10,967 nt of DNA, taken from positions 1 through 10,967 of the forward strand of contig JACDHU010000029.1 of assembly GCA_013820865.1 (NCBI GenBank). The letters are read 5' to 3'. Below the pieces are notes generated by a model, which saw only the letters and a program-made list of their open reading frames with translations, was not told the DNA's origin and did not search any database. Shown in pieces: positions 6,697 through 10,967 of the stretch. Positions within the stretch are counted from its first letter, which is position 1, and each line of letters begins with the position of its first letter. Both the position numbers and the translations under genes were made by a program. Source of the DNA: Chloroflexota bacterium (lineage in GTDB: Bacteria; Chloroflexota; Limnocylindria; QHBO01).

Positions 6697-6835
6697 GGTC
6701 AAGGGAGCGCGGGTCCGTATCGGTTTCAGAGGGTGGGCAACCGAACCGATCGTACGGACGCTCCACTGGTACCGATATAGGCCGTTGGGGGCCGTTCGCA
6801 TGGGACCGATGGGCTCCCGCTAGAATCGAGGGTCC
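6697..6835. promoter_or_regulatory. Divergent promoter region between tadE-like operon and uvrB operon
   Basis: These 139 bp separate two divergently transcribed operons. The hexamer ACCGAT occurs at 6745-6750, 6771-6776 and 6805-6810 on the + strand and, inverted, at 6719-6724. Starts are 26, 26 and 34 bp apart. The clustering suggests binding sites for a regulator or several sigma/activator elements. A -10-like box for uvrB lies at the right end. I see no clear -10/-35 pair for the tadE direction. Confidence 0.5.
6821..6826 (+). promoter_or_regulatory. -10 box of uvrB, probably leaderless
   Basis: TAGAAT matches TATAAT at five of six positions and ends nine bases before the uvrB ATG. Transcription would start at or within about three bases of the start codon, so the mRNA would have almost no leader. 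No good -35 box is seen at 17 bp spacing. GAGGG at 6828-6832 is only three bases from the ATG, too close for a normal Shine-Dalgarno. Confidence 0.5.
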
Positions 6836-8971
6836 ATGCCCGACCTCACGGTTCACGCCCCGTTCGAGCCCACCGGCGATCAGCCTGCCGCGATTGCCTC
6901 GCTGGTTGATGGGATTGAGGCCGGCCTGAAGCACCAGGTCCTCCTGGGAGCCACCGGCACGGGCAAGACCTTCGCAGCTGCGAAATTGATCGAGGCGGTG
7001 CAAAAGCCGACGTTGATCATGGCGCACAACAAGACGCTCGCCGCGCAGCTCTACCAGGAGTTCAGGGAGTTCTTCCCGGACAACGCGGTCGAGTACTTCG
7101 TGAGCTACTACGACTACTTCCAGCCCGAGGCGTACCTGCCACGATCCGATACGTACATCGAGAAGGACTCGTCCCGCAACGACGAGATCGACCGGCTGCG
7201 GCACAACGCCACCCGAGCGCTGTTCGAGCGGCGAGACGTGGTCATCGTCGCGTCCGTTTCCGCCATCTATGGTCTGGGCGCCCCGGTCGACTACGGCGCC
7301 ACGGTCATCAATCTCAAACGTGGTGGTCACTACCGCCGCGATGGCATCCTGCGGCACCTCGTGGATCTCCAGTACCAGCGCAACGACATGGCACTGGGTC
7401 GTGCCAAGTTCCGCGTCCGCGGAGACGTGCTGGAGGTGCAACCGCCGCACGGCGAGTACGTGGTGCGCGTTGACTTCTTCGGCGACGAGGTCGAACGGAT
7501 TGTCGAGATCGACGACCTCACCGGGGAGGTGCTCGCTGACCGTACCGAGCTCAACCTCTACCCGGCATCGCATTACGTGACGCCGCGCGACAAGCTGCTG
7601 GCGGCGGTCGAGAAGATCGAGGCCGAGATGGAGGAACGCGTCGGCTGGCTCAACGACCAGGGTCGCGATCTCGAGGCGGCTCGGCTGCGGCAGCGGACCC
7701 TGTTCGACCTCGAGATGATGCGCGAGGTCGGGTTCTGCTCTGGCATCGAGAACTACTCGCGACACCTCGCCGGCCGGGAGGCAGGTTCACGGCCATGGAC
7801 GCTCATCGACTACTTCCCGACCGACTTTCTGCTCATCGTGGACGAGAGCCACATGACGATCCCCCAGGTCCACGGCATGTACAAGAACGATCGAACCCGC
7901 AAGGAGATCCTGGTCGACTTCGGGTTCCGGCTGCCATCGGCCCTGGATAACCGGCCGTTGACGTTCGAGGAGTTCGAGGATCACATGAGCCAGGTGATCT
8001 ACATGTCGGCCACGCCCGGCCCGTACGAGACGGAGCGGGCTGACCGCGTGGCGGAGCAGTTCATCCGTCCCACCGGTGTCGTGGATCCCACGATCACGGT
8101 GCGGTCCACCGCCGGCCAGATTGACGACCTGCTGGCCGAGATTCGCGGCACGGTCGAGCGCGGCGAGCGGGCGCTGGTTACGACGCTGACGAAGAAGATG
8201 GCGGAGGATCTGTCTGATTACCTTTCCGAGCTCGGGATCAAGGTCCAGTGGCTGCACTCCGAGGTGGACACGCTTGAGCGGATCGAAATCCTGCGTGACC
8301 TGCGCCTGGGCGTGTACGACGTGCTCGTCGGCATCAACCTGCTCCGCGAGGGCCTCGATCTTCCGGAGGTGACGCTCGTCGCCATCCTCGACGCCGATAA
8401 GGAGGGCTTCCTGCGTTCCGGCGGTTCCTTGATCCAGGTGATCGGCCGGGCGGCCCGCAATATCGGCGGCCGGGTGATCATGTACGCCGATCGCGTCACC
8501 GACTCGATGCGCAAGGCCATGGACGAGACGGATCGGCGCCGCGAGAAGCAGACCGCGTACAACGCTGAGCATGGGATCACGCCCGAGACGATCATCAAGG
8601 AGATTCGCAGCATCCATGAAAGCCTGCGTCGGGTGGCCGAAGAGCGGGCCGAGCTCCAGGTCGCTGGCAAGGAGCCGGCCGAACTCGCGGCGATGATGAC
8701 TCGCCTGGAGGCGCAGATGAAGGAGGCAGCGCGGAACCTCGAGTTCGAGCGTGCGGCTGCCCTGCGCGACGAGGTCCTTCAGCTCCGCCGGCTGCGCGAG
8801 GAGCTTGCCGCCGCGCCAGGTGCCATCCCGGCCGACGTGTACGCCGCCGTGGCCGTGACCGACCGTGAGCCTGCCCCGCGCGAGCCATCGCAGGTGTTCA
8901 GCATTCAGACCCGGCCAAACGTGATCGCCGCCGGTTCCCGACGAAAGCCCCCTCGCAGGAGACGACCCTAG
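6836..8971 (+). CDS. uvrB: Excinuclease ABC subunit UvrB
   Basis: Central damage-verification helicase-like subunit of nucleotide excision repair, loaded by UvrA and recruiting UvrC. Length 711 aa, slightly above the E. coli 673. Walker A is GATGTGKT (38-45, K44). The damage-probing beta-hairpin begins at SYYDYFQPEAYLPR with aromatics Y91, Y92, Y94 and F95. Walker B-type DESH is at 336-339, followed by the MSAT motif at 390-393. In the second helicase domain, VLVGINLLREGLDLPEV starts at 496 and IGRAARN (536-542) holds the arginine-finger residues. A C-terminal UVR coiled-coil motif (about 620-655, with LEFERAAALRDE) should contact UvrC or UvrA. The tail ends in a very basic stretch (RRKPPRRRRP). 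All key residues are present, so the protein should be active. It is first in a four-gene + strand operon; the next ATG follows its stop directly. Confidence 0.98.
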   Translation: MPDLTVHAPFEPTGDQPAAIASLVDGIEAGLKHQVLLGATGTGKTFAAAKLIEAVQKPTLIMAHNKTLAAQLYQEFREFFPDNAVEYFVSYYDYFQPEAYLPRSDTYIEKDSSRNDEIDRLRHNATRALFERRDVVIVASVSAIYGLGAPVDYGATVINLKRGGHYRRDGILRHLVDLQYQRNDMALGRAKFRVRGDVLEVQPPHGEYVVRVDFFGDEVERIVEIDDLTGEVLADRTELNLYPASHYVTPRDKLLAAVEKIEAEMEERVGWLNDQGRDLEAARLRQRTLFDLEMMREVGFCSGIENYSRHLAGREAGSRPWTLIDYFPTDFLLIVDESHMTIPQVHGMYKNDRTRKEILVDFGFRLPSALDNRPLTFEEFEDHMSQVIYMSATPGPYETERADRVAEQFIRPTGVVDPTITVRSTAGQIDDLLAEIRGTVERGERALVTTLTKKMAEDLSDYLSELGIKVQWLHSEVDTLERIEILRDLRLGVYDVLVGINLLREGLDLPEVTLVAILDADKEGFLRSGGSLIQVIGRAARNIGGRVIMYADRVTDSMRKAMDETDRRREKQTAYNAEHGITPETIIKEIRSIHESLRRVAEERAELQVAGKEPAELAAMMTRLEAQMKEAARNLEFERAAALRDEVLQLRRLREELAAAPGAIPADVYAAVAVTDREPAPREPSQVFSIQTRPNVIAAGSRRKPPRRRRP
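8957..8962 (+). promoter_or_regulatory. Shine-Dalgarno site inside uvrB for the downstream gene
   Basis: AGGAGA lies within the last codons of uvrB, nine bases before the ATG at 8972. It supports that start over the in-frame Met four codons further on. Confidence 0.7.
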
Positions 8972-9577
8972 ATGGCCGGAACCATGCCCCACGCGATCTT
9001 CATCGAGACCGATGTCGACGATCACGGCCTCGTCGGCGCGTATGCCGCCGAGCTGCCCGGCTGCGCCGTCTTCGCCGCCACGGACGACGAGGCGGCCGGG
9101 TCGATGCCGATGCGCGTCAGCCGGTTCACCGCCTGGCTCGGTGACAACGGCGAGACCGTTCCCCGGTTTGTCGGCGACAACTGGTACGAAGTCGAGCGCG
9201 CCGCCGCGATGGACGGCCGCAGGGCGGCATTCACGCTCGACGAGCTTCCTCCGTCAGACGATGAGTTCGCCACCTGGCTGCGTTGGCTCGAGCTCGCGCG
9301 CGAGGAACTCGCCGAGGCCCTGGATTCGGGCGATCCATCGGCCGCTGCCGAGCTTCTCGATGAAATCGAGCGCCAGGATGTCACCTTCGTGCGCGAACTC
9401 AAGGGCCAGGCGCCGGAGCTTTCGAGCGACGCGATCGACCGCCTTTACGCGGCGCGCGACGCGCTGACCGATGCGCTCGCGGCGGCCGGTCCCTTCGAGG
9501 ACGGGGTTCGGCGCATCCTGCGGCTGGCCATCGCCGACGACCTGCGAGCAGCCGAGGCGCTGCGGCCGTCAGCGTGA
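8972..9577 (+). CDS. Unknown protein with HicB-like N-terminal domain
   Basis: Soluble, acidic protein of 201 residues with no membrane helix or signal peptide. Residues about 8-65 resemble the HicB partial-RNase-H fold: a strand, then GAYAAELPGCAVFAATDDEAA, a helix, and LGDNGETVP, matching the family pattern of a PGC turn, a D/E-E-A helix and a final GE-x-P. The rest is helical (about 97-198), with WLRWLELAREELAEAL and a later RLYAARDALTDALA; this resembles a four-helix DinB-like bundle, but no His triad for metal binding is present. No HicA toxin gene adjoins it, so it is probably not a working antitoxin. It starts at the base following the uvrB stop and overlaps the next gene by four bases (GTGA), so it is co-translated with repair genes. 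Function unknown. Confidence 0.75.
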   Translation: MAGTMPHAIFIETDVDDHGLVGAYAAELPGCAVFAATDDEAAGSMPMRVSRFTAWLGDNGETVPRFVGDNWYEVERAAAMDGRRAAFTLDELPPSDDEFATWLRWLELAREELAEALDSGDPSAAAELLDEIERQDVTFVRELKGQAPELSSDAIDRLYAARDALTDALAAAGPFEDGVRRILRLAIADDLRAAEALRPSA

Positions 9578-10242
9578 TCGACCTTGCGGAGGCGCTGCCA
9601 CGACGGTTGCGCCACGCCGGCGACTGGCCCACCCCTTCGCCACGCCGGGCTGCGATCGGCACGGATTTGCGCTCGCTGCAGGATGCCATGCCCGCCTGCG
9701 AAGGGGCCGCGGCCGCCGTGCTGTCGGGGGACGGCACCGAGCGCGCCATGCTCATCGGCCAGGCTCCCGGCTGGCGCGAGATCGAGACCGGCCTGCCCTT
9801 TGCGTGGGATGCGGGGAAGCGCCTGTGCGGCTGGCTGGCCGTTGCCGGCATCGGCGTCGAGGATTTCCGGGAGCGCTGGTACGTGACGAGCATCGGCAAG
9901 TGCTATCCCGGGCGTGCACCGGGCTCATCGGTTGACCGGCCGCCATCGCGTGCCGAGATCGAGCGCTGGACCCCGTACCTGCGCGAGGAACTGCGTCACG
10001 TGGAGCCTCGGTTGGTTCTGCTGGTCGGAGGCATGGCGCATCGGTTTGCCTTTGGCGCCGGCGTCAAGCTGGAGGCGCTGGTGGGCCGTGAGCTGGCGTG
10101 GGAGGGCGCACCGGGTGCATCGGTCCTGTGCCTTCCGCATCCGTCGGGTGCGTCCACCTGGCTCAATGATGCAGCCCACGTGGAGCTCTGGCGGAGCGGG
10201 ATCGAGCTGTTGCGCGACCGATGGGCGGTGTTGGAATCATGA
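9574..10242 (+). CDS. Uracil-DNA glycosylase superfamily protein (COG1573-like), atypical
   Basis: Resembles family 4/5 uracil-DNA glycosylases, which remove uracil from DNA to start base excision repair. Motif 1 is GQAPGWREIETGLPF (62-76), with the following AGKRL helix matching the family's AG-x-L. YVTSIGKCYPGR (103-114) corresponds to the region holding the third Fe-S cysteine, RPPSRAEIERWTPYL (122-136) to the region of the fourth, and LPHPSG (187-192) is motif 2. In canonical family 4 four Cys bind a [4Fe-4S] cluster. Here only C110 is in place; the next position is W132, and the N-terminal C-x2-C is absent (single C42). So the cluster is probably missing. The GTG start overlaps the previous stop (GTGA). 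The superfamily call is good; true uracil excision activity is inferred. The 222-aa length fits. Confidence 0.8.
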   Translation: MIDLAEALPRRLRHAGDWPTPSPRRAAIGTDLRSLQDAMPACEGAAAAVLSGDGTERAMLIGQAPGWREIETGLPFAWDAGKRLCGWLAVAGIGVEDFRERWYVTSIGKCYPGRAPGSSVDRPPSRAEIERWTPYLREELRHVEPRLVLLVGGMAHRFAFGAGVKLEALVGRELAWEGAPGASVLCLPHPSGASTWLNDAAHVELWRSGIELLRDRWAVLES

Positions 10243-10766
10243 CGCAGGAGGGACGCCTGGGTGCCCTGGCGGTGGCCGGTCTTGGCGCGTTCGTACTCTT
10301 CATGATCGTGGTCGGGTCGCTTGGCGGCACCCGCCCGGAGGTTGACCCATTGAGCGTCGAGGAGGCGCTGGCAGGAGGGCCGCCTGCCGAGCAATGGGGG
10401 AGCGACGAACTCTACGTGACCGGCTGGTACGCCGAGCTGGATGGCGACTGCGCGGGCGATAAGGGCGGAGCGGATGCGTCCGTGGCCTGGCTCCAGCGCG
10501 ATTGTCCGTTGCGCGTGATCCTTCCGTTTCAGCCGGAGGCGGATGTGACCCAGGACGAGCTGCTGCGCTCCGGGTTGCGACTGGCGGGGCCACTGGGAAA
10601 CGTCTTTCCGTCGCGTGCCGAGCCGGGCGGGCCGAACCTGCGCGGGCAGCAGCTCGTGTTCGTGGGCGCCTTCGCTGATGCGCGGTCATCGGCCTGCGTG
10701 CCTGAGCGCGTCGAGCGTTGTCGGAATACCTTCGTCGTGACCGATTACGACGAGTTGGTGCGGTAG
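10239..10766 (+). CDS. Membrane-anchored protein of unknown function
   Basis: From the ATG at 10239 the protein has 175 residues. I preferred this start to the in-frame ATG at 10221 because it overlaps the previous stop in ATGA like the other junctions of this operon. One N-terminal membrane helix (about 8-30, ALAVAGLGAFVLFMIVVGSL) anchors an outside domain of about 140 residues with four Cys (71, 89, 153, 161). Two segments look alike: ELYVTGWYAELDGDC (57-71) with a later C89, and QLVFVGAFADARSSAC (138-153) with C161, suggesting a duplicated small beta unit with one disulfide each. No known family recognised. It is the last gene of the uvrB operon. Confidence 0.75.
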   Translation: MTQEGRLGALAVAGLGAFVLFMIVVGSLGGTRPEVDPLSVEEALAGGPPAEQWGSDELYVTGWYAELDGDCAGDKGGADASVAWLQRDCPLRVILPFQPEADVTQDELLRSGLRLAGPLGNVFPSRAEPGGPNLRGQQLVFVGAFADARSSACVPERVERCRNTFVVTDYDELVR

Positions 10767-10770
10767 CTAC

Positions 10771-10810
10771 ACCGGCGGCCCGACGTCCGCGAGGTGGTTC
10801 AGCTGCCGGT
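10771..10810 (+). terminator. Possible terminator hairpin after the uvrB operon
   Basis: ACCGGCGGC at 10771-10779 pairs with GCTGCCGGT at 10802-10810, nine pairs with one G-U, around a 22-base loop, starting four bases after the last stop. No T-tract follows. It overlaps the end of the convergent - strand gene. Weak candidate. Confidence 0.3.
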
Positions 10811-10966
10811 TGTCATGTCGAGCAGGCCCGCCCGGCGGGCGCGCCGCATGAACCATGCAAAGGCCGCGAGCGCGACCGGGATGACCACGGCGGTGCTTGC
10901 GAGGAGGATGAGCATGACGAGTCCGTCGGACAGGCCGCCGATCGCCCCCGGCGATCCATGCCCGAG
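10799..10966 (-). CDS. C-terminal end of a membrane protein (partial)
   Basis: On the - strand an open frame enters from the right edge and stops with TGA at 10801-10799, giving the last 55 residues. They read as a Gly-rich stretch, then a long hydrophobic helix (GLVMLILLASTAVVIPVALA and on to AAFAWF), then a basic end RRARRAGLL. Helix plus Arg-rich tail fits a membrane protein with a cytoplasmic C-terminus. The hydrophobic pattern and stop position, 32 bp from the convergent gene, support a real gene. The family cannot be named from this fragment. Confidence 0.6.
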   Translation of the reverse strand, partial: LGHGSPGAIGGLSDGLVMLILLASTAVVIPVALAAFAWFMRRARRAGLLDMTTGS

Positions 10967-10967
10967 G

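Noticed and set aside
6742..6756. LexA/SOS-box-like CGAAC-N5-GTACG near uvrB
   Set aside because: The spacing is five instead of four bases and one arm has a mismatch to the Gram-positive consensus CGAAC-N4-GTTCG; too weak to call although uvrB is often SOS-controlled.
6683..7765. 360-aa open frame on the - strand opposite uvrB
   Set aside because: It lies antisense to uvrB, whose motifs are complete; the translation is rich in His/Arg/Val without domain character, as expected for the shadow of a GC-rich gene.
7787..9025. 412-aa open frame on the - strand opposite uvrB and the HicB-like gene
   Set aside because: Antisense shadow of real genes; no family motifs, no start signals, composition typical of reverse-frame reading.
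9262..9570. DinB-type metalloenzyme domain in the 201-aa protein
   Set aside because: Helical pattern is similar, but there are no His residues in this half to form the metal-binding triad.
1..10967. Search by eye for CRISPR arrays, IS elements, tRNA/rRNA genes and phage genes
   Set aside because: No regularly spaced long repeats, transposase motifs, terminal inverted repeats or cloverleaf sequences were seen.

Overview
This is a GC-rich bacterial stretch (about two thirds G+C by eye) that is almost completely coding. Gene content, the style of the UvrB and MutM proteins, the polA-mutM-coaE gene order and the small Tad/Flp-type cluster suggest an uncultivated Chloroflexota (Limnocylindria-like) or another high-GC Gram-positive-related lineage. 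This assignment is an inference from sequence style, not from a search.

Left part, + strand (1-3382): the C-terminal 519 residues of DNA polymerase I (polA, cut by the window edge); a 337-bp non-coding gap with several hairpins; mutM (8-oxoguanine/formamidopyrimidine DNA glycosylase); and coaE (dephospho-CoA kinase), coupled to mutM by an ATGA overlap.

Middle part, - strand (3379-6696): a three-gene surface-structure operon reading right to left. It holds a TadE-like pseudopilin with a prepilin-peptidase-type site, a 642-aa TadG-like anchored protein with a large beta-rich ectodomain, and a CpaB/RcpC-like pilus assembly protein. Its last stop codon overlaps the stop codon of coaE inside one CTAG palindrome. 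No motor ATPase, platform, secretin or prepilin peptidase gene lies in the window.

A 139-bp divergent intergenic region (6697-6835) separates this operon from the right-hand operon. It carries four copies of ACCGAT (three direct, one inverted) and a probable leaderless promoter for uvrB.

Right part, + strand (6836-10766): uvrB, a 201-aa protein with a HicB-like N-terminus, a uracil-DNA-glycosylase-superfamily protein lacking the usual Fe-S cysteine arrangement, and a 175-aa membrane-anchored protein of unknown function. They are joined by 0-nt or 4-nt junctions and are probably one transcript. The far right edge holds the last 55 codons of a membrane protein on the - strand, converging on this operon.

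The two + strand blocks are thus rich in DNA synthesis and repair (PolA, MutM, UvrB, UDG-like) and are interrupted by a cell-surface operon. I did not find RNA genes, IS elements, CRISPR arrays or phage genes. The best candidates for something under-described are the Fe-S-less UDG-like protein with its two unknown co-operonic partners, the unusual PolA active site, and the repeat-bearing divergent promoter.
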